From contig SXID01000056.1 in assembly GCA_005772955.1 (NCBI GenBank), positions 1 to 64,000 of the forward strand: DNA of 64,000 nucleotides, read 5' to 3'. This DNA is from Planctomycetia bacterium (lineage in GTDB: Bacteria > Planctomycetota > Planctomycetia > Gemmatales > Gemmataceae). Positions 18,308 to 27,000 of the stretch are shown here, in pieces. The translations under genes and the position numbers were made by a program. The number at the start of each line of letters is the position of its first letter. Within the stretch, counting starts at the first letter, position 1. Below the pieces are notes generated by a model. It had not been told where the DNA came from. It saw nothing but the letters and a program-made list of their open reading frames with translations, and searched no databases.

Positions 18308-20629
18308 ATGGCCGACAACGTGATTACCCCAACCGAGTGCCCGCCGCAGAGCGAACTGGAACGGCTCATGCGTGGGCGCTGCACCGATGCACGCATGGCG
18401 TGTTTGTGTGACCACGTCGGCAACTGCTCCGCGTGCCAGAAGCGGCTCGACGCGCTCAGCGGTTCCGCGTCCGGCCTCGCGGACCACTTGCGCGAAGCCA
18501 GCGCCGAGATTCCCGCCAACAATTCGGCGTACTGGAAAGCACTGGCCGAAGCCGAGGAGGAACTGCGCCGCACCGCCCTCTTCCAGGCAAACGGCCTCGC
18601 CGACACACCGGTCCCGCAAGACGAACCGAAGCTCGACTTCCTTCAGCCCCCCGACAAACCTGGGCAACTTGGCAAGCTCGCACAGTTCGACGTGATCCGC
18701 ATCGTCGGCCGCGGCGGTATGGGCGTCGTGCTTCACGCCTACGACCCGTCGCTCGACCGCGACGTGGCCATCAAGGTCATCGACCCGCAACTCGCGAACA
18801 ACGAAGTCGCACGGCAGCGGTTCTGCCGCGAAGCACGCGCCGCCGCCGCCGTGACACACGATAACCTCGTCGCGGTCCACCAGGTGAACGAGGACGAACC
18901 GTCCGGCCTGCCGTATCTGGTGATGCAACTCATCAACGGCGAGTCGCTCGAGCAGCGAATCCGGCGTGCCGGGAAGATAACCGCGAGCGAGGTCGCGCGG
19001 CTCGGGATGCAGGCGGCGGCCGGTCTCGCGGCGGCACACGCGGGCGGGCTAATTCACCGCGACATCAAGCCCGCGAACATCCTGCTCGAATCGCCGTTCG
19101 ATCGCGTGAAGCTCACCGACTTCGGGTTGGCGCGCGCCGTGGAGGACGTGAAACTCACGCGCATCGGGTTCGTCGCGGGATCGCCGCTGTACATGGCCCC
19201 GGAACAGGCGCGCGGCGAAGAAGTATCCGCTCGCGCCGACCTGTTCAGCCTCGGCACGGTGCTCTACGAGGCCGCGACCGGCACCGCACCGTTCGACGCG
19301 AAGACACCGCTCGCGGTACTGCGCCGTGTGTCCGACGAAACGCAGATGCCGCTCGTGCGCACCAATCCCGACATCCCAAAGTGGCTCTCGGACGCGGTGG
19401 ACAAGCTATTGCAAAAGGAACCGGCAGACCGGTTTCAGACCGCGTCGGAAGTGGCGGAGGTGTTCGCCGCGGGACTCGTCGAGATGCGCCTGCTCTCGCC
19501 ACTCGACGTGCCCGCGGAAGTGTGCGCGGCGGCCCACACGACGGCCACCCGCGCGCCGCGACAGCCGATCTGCTGGAAAGCGATCGGCTGTCGCGTCCGG
19601 CCGTGGGCTGGCGGCGCGGTTCTCGGCGCGATCATCATCGGCCTCCTTTGGGTGTTCGCGGATACCAACAAGCCCGCGCCCGCAGAGCCGCAACCGATCG
19701 TGATCGCGCCCGCGGAACCCGGCCCCGAGCCGAAGGTCGTGCTGCGGGGCGACCCTGGCGCAGTGTGGGCGCTCACCTTCCTGCCCAACGACGAGTTGGT
19801 TGTGGGCATGGAGTCGGGCGCGCTCAAGATTTGGAATCTGAAGACCGCGACCGTGTCCAAGTCGCTCGAACAACCGGACCGGAACAACGGAAACGTCTGG
19901 TCCGCGGACGTGTCGTCCGACGGCAAGTATCTGATGACCGCGTCCGACGACTCGGCCGTCACCTTCTGGAACCTCAAGACGCTCCGTGTGGAACTCACGT
20001 TCCCGGAAGCGATCACCACCAAGACGGCCACGTTCAGCCCGTGCGGGAACTTCCTCGCGACCGGAAACCGAAACTCAACGGTCAAGATTTGGGATTGGGT
20101 GAACCAGATCCCGCTCGTGCAACTGAGCCACCGCGGGACGGTTCACGCGCTCGCGTACAGCCCGGACGGCCGGTATCTGGCGAGCGCCGGCTCGGACGGC
20201 AAGGTGCGTGTGTGGGATCTGAAGAAGATCACGGAAATCAGGTCGCCTGAAGCCCCGGTGCCGGCGCTGGACCTGGCCGAACACAAGGGAGCAGTGTACG
20301 CGGTTACGTTCAGCCCAGACGGGTCGAAGATCGCGAGTTCCGGGTGGGACGGGTACGTGCGGGTCTGGGACGCCGTCAACGGGCGGCAACTTCAACCGAT
20401 CAAGGCGCACGACTACGACGCGGGGTCGGTGAGCTTCGGGAACGGCGGCGAGTGGGTCGCCAGCGCCGGCCCGGACGGGGTCAAAGTTTGGGACACGGAG
20501 ACGGGCAAGGAAATGTTCGCGTACCGCGGCCCGCGCCCGTTCCACGTCGTGCGGTTCGCCCCGAACGGCACCACCCTCGCCGCCGGCGACCACGACGGCA
20601 CCGTGCGAGTGTGGGACATCAAGAAGTGA
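18308..20629 (+). CDS. Ser/Thr kinase with N-terminal zinc-finger and C-terminal WD40 repeats
   Basis: A protein of 773 residues. Residues 35-50 contain CDHVGNCSACQKRLD, the H-x3-C-x2-C pattern of zinc-binding anti-sigma domains. A Pkn2-type kinase follows at about 123-390: GRGGMGVVL, VAIKVID, HRDIKPANIL, TDFGLARA, MAPEQARGEE. A transmembrane helix lies near 438-455 (GAVLGAIIIGLLWVF), and about seven WD40 blades follow to the end. Encoded directly after an ECF sigma factor, it probably binds and controls that factor, with the propeller as sensor; the wiring is inference. The ATG at 18308 is chosen over GTG at 18299 by family pattern. In contrast to the kinase at 6635, these WD40 repeats are diverged. 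Confidence 0.9.
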   Translation: MADNVITPTECPPQSELERLMRGRCTDARMACLCDHVGNCSACQKRLDALSGSASGLADHLREASAEIPANNSAYWKALAEAEEELRRTALFQANGLADTPVPQDEPKLDFLQPPDKPGQLGKLAQFDVIRIVGRGGMGVVLHAYDPSLDRDVAIKVIDPQLANNEVARQRFCREARAAAAVTHDNLVAVHQVNEDEPSGLPYLVMQLINGESLEQRIRRAGKITASEVARLGMQAAAGLAAAHAGGLIHRDIKPANILLESPFDRVKLTDFGLARAVEDVKLTRIGFVAGSPLYMAPEQARGEEVSARADLFSLGTVLYEAATGTAPFDAKTPLAVLRRVSDETQMPLVRTNPDIPKWLSDAVDKLLQKEPADRFQTASEVAEVFAAGLVEMRLLSPLDVPAEVCAAAHTTATRAPRQPICWKAIGCRVRPWAGGAVLGAIIIGLLWVFADTNKPAPAEPQPIVIAPAEPGPEPKVVLRGDPGAVWALTFLPNDELVVGMESGALKIWNLKTATVSKSLEQPDRNNGNVWSADVSSDGKYLMTASDDSAVTFWNLKTLRVELTFPEAITTKTATFSPCGNFLATGNRNSTVKIWDWVNQIPLVQLSHRGTVHALAYSPDGRYLASAGSDGKVRVWDLKKITEIRSPEAPVPALDLAEHKGAVYAVTFSPDGSKIASSGWDGYVRVWDAVNGRQLQPIKAHDYDAGSVSFGNGGEWVASAGPDGVKVWDTETGKEMFAYRGPRPFHVVRFAPNGTTLAAGDHDGTVRVWDIKK

Positions 20630-20639
20630 CGCGTGGCGA

Positions 20640-20752
20640 GTGAAGCCGGTTGTGTAGGTGAGTTCGGCGGTCTTGCCGTCCTTCGACAGCGCGGCAGCGA
20701 GTTTGTCGCCACCGGAACCGCTCCACACGCCTTTGATGTTGGGCGAACGCGC
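20640..20752 (-). pseudogene. Protein-like fragment downstream of a stop codon
   Basis: On the minus strand, directly after the TAA of the small secreted protein gene and in the same frame, the DNA reads PNIKGVWSGSGGDKLAAALS then KDGKTAELTYTTGF before running into antisense of the kinase gene end. It looks like real protein but has no start of its own. It is either a decayed extension of the upstream gene or the 5' side of a gene interrupted by the sigma/kinase module. Confidence 0.35.
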
Positions 20753-21163
20753 TTACTTTCCCTTTACCGTTACTTCGGCGGCCTTCGGGACCACGAACAG
20801 TTTGACGTGCTGACGCAGGTCACGAGTGCGGCCGGGCGTGAACGCCACGGTCACCACGGGCTTGCCGTCCTTCGTCTCGCCGGTAACGGCAACCGCGTCC
20901 TGCCCACTGCCGGCCCACGCGAATACCAGCAACTTCTCCTTCGCGAAGTCGATCTGCTTCTTGATTGCGTCCGCTTCGCCACCAACCACCGGCGACTTGG
21001 CCAGTTCTTCGGCTGTGCCGATGGTCGCGGGTTCGATCGGCTTCCCGCCGCGAGCCGGTGTAACCTTCAGGTCTTTCGTGGCAATCTCCTTCACCACCGG
21101 CTTGTCCTCGGCCGCGAGAACCGGAGCCGCCAGGAACACCGCCGCAAGAATCGCGATTCGCAT
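20753..21163 (-). CDS. Small secreted protein of unknown function
   Basis: A 136-residue protein with a signal peptide (MRIAILAAVFLAAPVLAAED) and a beta-rich remainder ending in LFVVPKAAEVTVKGK. GTAEELAKSP, KLLVFAWAGSGQD and KPVVTVAFTPG suggest a PrcB-like or similar small sandwich fold, but I cannot name a family with confidence. The ATG at 21163 starts the signal peptide and follows GGGAG. It is 77 bases downstream of the SDR gene on the same strand and may share its transcript. The frame after its TAA continues into protein-like sequence. Confidence 0.7.
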   Translation of the reverse strand: MRIAILAAVFLAAPVLAAEDKPVVKEIATKDLKVTPARGGKPIEPATIGTAEELAKSPVVGGEADAIKKQIDFAKEKLLVFAWAGSGQDAVAVTGETKDGKPVVTVAFTPGRTRDLRQHVKLFVVPKAAEVTVKGK

Positions 21164-21240
21164 GGCCTCTCCCTCAAGTTGTTTCGTACGGGCACGTTGC
21201 CGGTACATCATGAAGACGTGCAACCCATCCACTCGGATTG

Positions 21241-22041
21241 CTACTTCTGCCGATCCGCGACGGCTTGCTGGGCTTCGGCGTCGTAGTCGCCCATCACCCA
21301 GTTCATCGCGCGGTCAGGCAACCACCGGCTCAGTTTGATGAGCATGTGGAGCCGCCACGGGAAGTTATATACCTTCTTGCCCGCCTTGATCGCGCGGATC
21401 ATCTTGCGGGCGGCGTAGTCCACCTCCATCAACTGCGGCATGTGGAACTTGTTCGTCGCGGTCATTGGGGTCTTGATGAAACCTGGGCAGAGAGTGGTGA
21501 CACGCACGCCGGTGCCGCGAAGGTGCATCCGAAGTCCGTCCATGTACACGCTCACGGCGGCCTTGCTCGCGCAGTACGCGGACTCCGCCGGCAACCCGCG
21601 GTATGCGGCCAGACTGGACACCGCGACCAGGTGGCCGCTCTTGCGTGCGAGCATCTCCGGCAGCGCCGCGGAGACGGTGTAAACGACACCCATCAGATTG
21701 ATGCGGAACGTGTCTTCCACATCGCCCATGTTCACCGGGTCGCGAAGCGTGGGCCGACCAACGCCCGCGTTCGCGATCACGAGATCGATCGGGCCGAATC
21801 TCGCGCGCACACTTGCGAACGCTCCTTCAACTTGGTCGCGCTGCCCGACGTCGGTGGGCACCGCGAACGCCTGCCCACCCGTCGTAGCGATTTGCGACGC
21901 GAGTTCGTTGAGCGGTTCGGCGCGACGCGCAATGACGCCGACCTTGCACCCTTCTGTCGCGAGCTGCTTCGCCAGTTCCCAGCCAATGCCGCTTGACGCG
22001 CCGGTAACGAGCGCGACCTTCCCTGTTAATGACCGTGCCAC
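21241..22041 (-). CDS. Short-chain dehydrogenase/reductase
   Basis: A protein of 266 residues of the classical SDR type. The cofactor motif TGASSGIG, NAGVG, catalytic SS with YCASK (Tyr-x3-Lys), and a downstream PGFIKT are intact. An R in IARRAEP after beta-2 suggests NADP preference. The hydrophobic, basic C-terminus (WRLHMLIKLSRWLPDRAMNWV) resembles SDRs acting on lipids or steroids near a membrane; the substrate is unknown. It starts at GTG 22041, with GAGGA about nine bases upstream; no ATG is nearby. Confidence 0.87.
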   Translation of the reverse strand: MARSLTGKVALVTGASSGIGWELAKQLATEGCKVGVIARRAEPLNELASQIATTGGQAFAVPTDVGQRDQVEGAFASVRARFGPIDLVIANAGVGRPTLRDPVNMGDVEDTFRINLMGVVYTVSAALPEMLARKSGHLVAVSSLAAYRGLPAESAYCASKAAVSVYMDGLRMHLRGTGVRVTTLCPGFIKTPMTATNKFHMPQLMEVDYAARKMIRAIKAGKKVYNFPWRLHMLIKLSRWLPDRAMNWVMGDYDAEAQQAVADRQK

Positions 22042-22556
22042 CAGGTGTCCTCAGACTGTGGTTCGTTGCGAGCAATGTACGAAACACGGCACAAAAAATG
22101 CGCGACCGGTGGGCGAGTGAGCGTGCGCCGCGTCCTTCGTGAGAAAGAGAACCGCTTGCGGAAGGCAAATCCGCAGGCGGAATGTTCGATTATTCCATCA
22201 ACGAACGACGCTATCTATAATGTCGAACCGCCTCCGGCAACCCCCGGAACAAAAATGTATTGCATGATTCTGATGACCCGCTATATCCGCGTCATCACTC
22301 CGCGAAGCCCCAACCGCTGATTGCCCGGGCTTACCCGGCACGAGTTACTTGAAGCGCGTTCGCGGTGCGAAGCCGGATCGCCGAGGCCGGGCTGACAGCC
22401 GCACCGGAACCAACGGAGCGGACCCTCTCCACGTCAGCCGCCGGCACCTCCCCGACCCGACACTCTGGGTGTCGCAACACGGGTTCTCTTCAACCAACGT
22501 GCACACGCGCGGCACCGCCGCTCCGTCCACGCACGCACCTTCAGTTTGGTGCTCCT
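22042..22556. other. 515-base intergenic region
   Basis: No gene is recognisable between the divergent SDR gene and the unknown gene at 22557. A TATAAT hexamer at 22216-22221 could be a -10 box for the plus strand, but no good -35 stands 16-18 bases before it. ATCCGCAGGCGGAATGTTCGAT and TGTCGAACCGCCTCCGG flank it and look like a worn inverted repeat related to family B. Confidence 0.5.
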
Positions 22557-23114
22557 ATGTCAGCTTCCGATCTGGTCTTGGCCGCGACGCTCCTTTCCGC
22601 GCCTGTAGGCACGCCGGAGCAAACGCCTCCCGAGGAGCGTTGGGTACAGGTCCGCGACGCGATCCACAAGACGGCCGTTGCGTGGGAGATCATGGACCCA
22701 CGCGAGGAGCGGTATCTGATGGCCTCGCGCGACGACTTCGAGCCAGACCTGAACCTGCTGCGAACGCGGTTCGTCGAACTGGCCAACGCGCCCAAACTCG
22801 TTGACTGCCACCGCCTGCCGGACCGCCGCACGGTGAACGAACTGATCAAGTTCAACCGGGCATTCCGCAAGCATCTCGAACAGCGTGAGGTCTTTGAACC
22901 GGATCGGGCCGACCTGTTCCACGAGGCAATGCAGGAGACCGACCAGTTCTACCGCCAGTGGGACGCGGTGCGCGACGCGCAGTGCGACTTCTACTACGTG
23001 ACGGTGCGCCGCGCAGCCCTGCAGAAGTTCCGCGACTCCCTCGGCGCCGACGCCTTCGCCGTCGGAGCGATGCCGCCGTACGTCCCCGAATGGCGGTTCG
23101 CGTTGGCACCGTGA
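22557..23114 (+). CDS. Unknown protein, 185 residues
   Basis: I do not recognise a family. The first 20 residues (MSASDLVLAATLLSAPVGTP) could be a weak signal or a hydrophobic start; the rest is charged and mostly helical, with WEIMDPREERYL, HRLPDRRTVNELIKFNRAFRK and a C-terminal PPYVPEWRFALAP. The ATG at 22557 has only a poor ribosome binding site. Homologues may be limited to planctomycetes. A hairpin at 23396 may end its transcript. Confidence 0.6.
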   Translation: MSASDLVLAATLLSAPVGTPEQTPPEERWVQVRDAIHKTAVAWEIMDPREERYLMASRDDFEPDLNLLRTRFVELANAPKLVDCHRLPDRRTVNELIKFNRAFRKHLEQREVFEPDRADLFHEAMQETDQFYRQWDAVRDAQCDFYYVTVRRAALQKFRDSLGADAFAVGAMPPYVPEWRFALAP

Positions 23115-23491
23115 GCAGGGTTCTCCTTACCGGTAAGAGTTGCAACGCAACCGCGAGAAATTGCAAACGCGTCTCCAGTTCCTGAGCCGCTTCTGCGCCA
23201 CCTTGAAAATCGCGCAAGCTATTTCCGCTTGTCTTGCATCAGGTTGCGTGTTTTTTCCGGTATCGCAGCGCACTCTGGCACGGAGCGTGCTTCGGTCTCA
23301 TCTGTCGATACGGTTCTCCCCCAGAACCCCGACAGAGGCCGGGCGGTTCCCCCAAGACACCGCCGCCTCCGCATCCGGTTTGCTCCATCCCCCAAGTAAG
23401 CCGCCCGGTCCCCCACCGGGCGGCTTACTCGTTTTCACCCCCTCCTCCGTATAATCACGTCACCATCCCCCAACGCCCCGCGAGCGCGCTC
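23115..23491. other. Intergenic region with hairpin
   Basis: About 375 bases without a credible gene. It contains the strong hairpin at 23396-23428 and, before it, C-rich sequence with several CCCCCA runs. Confidence 0.5.
23396..23433 (+). terminator. Strong hairpin, probable terminator
   Basis: GTAAGCCGCCCGGT, five C, ACCGGGCGGCTTAC form a perfect 14-bp stem, followed by TCGTTTT. It lies between the 22557 gene and the 23492 gene and would terminate the former. Confidence 0.65.
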
Positions 23492-23917
23492 ATGAGTGCC
23501 CCGGTCTACGTGATGCCACCGCTGCTGACCGGCCCGATCCCGGCTAGCCCTGCACCTACCGAACTCGCGGACCTGCTGCGCCAACTGATCGCGGTGCAAC
23601 AGGAGCAGGTGTCCTTGCTCAAGGCACAGGCCGCAAATCAGGACACCACGACCCGGTGGAAGGCGTTCCTCGCTCGCTGGGCTGACGAGTTCCCCGGCAT
23701 CGGCGGCGCGTGCAAACAGACACTCCCCGCGCTGGAGCGTGCGTACCTGGGCCTGATTCGCGAGGTAACCGAGAAGGTCGCTGCCGACCCCGACGCACTG
23801 ACTGACGAGTTCGTACTCGCTGAGTTCCTCGACCGTTATGGCATGAAGTTGGCCCAGATGGGAAACATCGTGAGCCAACTCTCGCCGCTCGCAGACGCAT
23901 CACAAGAGAAGGGGTGA
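23492..23917 (+). CDS. Unknown protein, 141 residues, with coiled-coil
   Basis: Not recognised. Residues 1-20 are Pro-rich, 23-48 (ELADLLRQLIAVQQEQVSLLK) form a helical or coiled-coil segment, and the rest (WADEFPGIGGACKQTLPALERAYL onward) is helical and acidic. The ATG at 23492 is the first Met in a region of coding character; ribosome binding is poor. It precedes the giant TPR gene by 86 bases on the same strand and may be co-expressed. Confidence 0.6.
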   Translation: MSAPVYVMPPLLTGPIPASPAPTELADLLRQLIAVQQEQVSLLKAQAANQDTTTRWKAFLARWADEFPGIGGACKQTLPALERAYLGLIREVTEKVAADPDALTDEFVLAEFLDRYGMKLAQMGNIVSQLSPLADASQEKG

Positions 23918-24003
23918 AAGGGTGACCAGACGACACATTCGCGTCGTCGCGTCGATGAGTTTTGTCTCCCCTTCTCCCTCTCTCTTTCTTCTGGATCCGC
24001 GGC

Positions 24004-27000
24004 ATGGAAATCGCACCCGCCGACCTGACCCGCGTTCGCGAACTGTACATGCAAGGGCGCTACCGCCAGGCTTACGACGCGGCCACCGCTCTCGGCCCGC
24101 TGCGGGAGTGGTCCGGTACGGCCGCGCGGCTCATCGGTGGGCGGCTCGCGATCCAGCTTGCCGCGCCGAAACTCGGCCGACGGATGCACCTGATCGCGTT
24201 CCGCGCAACGCCCGCGTACCCCGAAGCGATCTACTACCACGCACGCTACCGCCTGGAGCGGTTCGGTCCGCTGTCCACGTGGCGGTTCATGCGGGACCAC
24301 CCCGACTGGTCCGACTCGCCACCGGAACTTCACGCGGACTGGATCGCGCTGAACGCGTTCCTCGTTGCCCGGCTGCGCGACTTCGACCGCGCCGAACGAC
24401 TCCTGAACCGCGCCGAGGCGATCACCCCGGATCGGCCGTGGCCGTGCATCGAGCGGTCGAGCGTGTACGAGTTCGCCGACCGACTTGACGACGCGATGAC
24501 CGCCGCACGCCGCTCTTTGGAGATTCACCCGTGGTTCAGGCCCGGCGTGCAGTCCGTCGCGCACCTTCTGTTGCGTCAAGGCCGCGACCGCGAGACGCTG
24601 GACTTCCTCACGGAAGCGAACCGCAACCTGGAAAGCGGTCTTGTGGTGGCGCAACTCGCCGCACTCCAGACCGACCTCGGCCACTACACCGACGCCCGGC
24701 GCACGCTCGACCGGTACGCGGAACTGTCGCCGCTGATCGAACCGGAAGTTGCGAAGTGGCTGACGGCACGCCGCGCCGACTCCGCGTACTTCCTGGGCGA
24801 ACCCACTGTCGCCGCGCGCTTCGCCCGCGAGGTGAAGGACGAGTTCTACGACCGCTTCGCGGAGCGGTTGGAGAACCTCTCCCCCCAACCCCCTCCCCTA
24901 AGAGGGGAGGGGGAGCCGGATTTAAGCCCCTCCCTTCTTAAAGGAGGGGTTGGGGAGGGGTTGCTTGCCACCCCAAGAAACATCATCAAGCTCGACTTCC
25001 CGCCCGCGCCCGCGGCACCCACGGTGTACGAACTGCTCGCGCGGTTCTGGAACCACCCACTGCCGAGAATGAGCGAAGGCGTTCCGCCCGCCGATGGTTT
25101 GCCGGACGCGGGCGAGCGCCGCCGCGCCGAAGAAGCAGGCTGGGTCGCGCGCGAGTTCACGCTCTCGCGCGATGCCGCTGTCGCGCTCATTGAGCGGAAC
25201 GTGCCTTTTATTGTCACGCTCGTTGAGGCCGGTTTCTCGCAACCGCGGTTGTGCGTCGGCGCCGACGCAATGCGCGGCTCCCTCTCCATCATCGACGGCG
25301 CGGATCGTAGGCCCGTTGATGCGCCGGTAGATTCGCTTGTGAAGCGGTTCGCGCCGTTCGGCCCACGCTGCCTCGTGATCGTGCCAGCATCGGAAGCGGG
25401 TGCGTTCGACGGCCTGCCAGAACTGGCGGAATCCGACCCGCGCGAATCGCTCTACGCGGTACAAAAACCGCTGCTCGCGCACGACCGCGACGCGGCCGAA
25501 GCCGCGCTTCGCATCATGCGAGACCGCTTCACCGACAGCAAGTTCACCCTCTATGGCGAACTCGCACTGAGCCGCTACGATGCGCACCCGCTGCGTCTCC
25601 TCGCACTGTACGACGCGCTGCTCGCGAAGAACCCGCACGAATCAACGTGGGTGCTCTTGAAGGCGAACGTGCTACGCGAACTGAACCGCATGACGGAGCG
25701 CGAGGCGCTGCTCGAAACCGAAGGCTCGCGCCTCGACGCGGAGCCGATGGTGTCTCAGACGTTCGCGCAGTCCATTCTTCCGTTCCCACACCGACAAGCG
25801 GACGCAACGCGCATCTTACGCCGCTCGGTGCAGGACCGGCCAACGGCCGCCGCGGGTTACTATCTGCTCGCAACTCAGTGGTGGGAAGAACGCCACTTCG
25901 ACGAGGCCGCCGAACTGTACCGGTTCGCCTGCACGCTCGAAGAGCGCGAAGACCAGTTCGCGGACGCCTACTTCCGCGCGGCCCGCGCCACGGCACAAGT
26001 GCCAGAAGCGCTCAGGCTGTTCCAGCAGCGATCCGGCCGCGCCGCGGTGCCGGTGCCGGCCGCGACGCGCGCACTGTTCCACGCGCTGATGGATCGCGAC
26101 GAACCCCAACAGGCCGCAACCGCGGTCAATCTGGCGATCCGCAAGTTGCAGGAATCTTCCCCCCCACCCTTCTTGGGGGAGGGGGTTGGCGGAAAAGGTT
26201 CTTCCGAGCGATCCCAGTCGCTCGGCGAGTTACTCCTCTTCCGCGCGGAGTGTCACGCCTCCGCGGACCGGTTCACGGAGGCCGACGTCGACCTCACCGC
26301 TGCGAAGCCACTCGTTCAACCGGTCGCGTGGCACAAGGCCGCGGCACGGGTCTCGCGCACCAAACCTGACGTGGCAACCGCCGGCGCGCACTACCTCGAA
26401 GCGATCAAACTCGAACCGCTCTCGATGGAATCGCACCGCACGCTCACCGCTCTGCTCGCAGACACGGACGGCCGGGCGGCGGCACGCACGCACCTCGCGC
26501 AGTCGTGCCAGCGGTTCCCGCACTACTACCCGCTGCTCAAGCTCCACGCCGAGTTCCTTTCTGGCGATACGGACGCGGACGCCGACCGCGCGATTCAAGA
26601 TTTGCTCGCCGAACACCCGAACGACGCCTGGGCACTTCGGCAGCGCGCGCTCGTGCTAGCCGACCACAAGCGCGCCGACGAGGCGCTGCGCGATGTGCTT
26701 CGCGCGGGCGAACTCGAACCAAACCACCTGTGGTACTTCTCGGTGCTGGCGCAGGTTCACAAGCGCGCCGACCGCACGGCCGACGCACTGACCGCGATTC
26801 GCGACGGGCTGCGACGCAACATCGACCAGGAGCCGCTGATCGCGGAGCTGATGCAACTCAGCCGCGGGCGCCGCGAGAAGCGCGACGCGCTGGAGTTCGT
26901 GGAAACCGAACTGCGCCGGCAGCCGCACACCGGCGAAGGTTTGGTTGCCTTTGTCGGCACCTCGCACCATGTCTTCCAGGGCGCCGGCAGCGACCCGGAC

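Noticed and set aside
22216-22221. TATAAT as a promoter
   Set aside because: No acceptable -35 hexamer lies 16-18 bases upstream, and the nearest gene starts 335 bases away; kept only as a remark in the intergenic entry.
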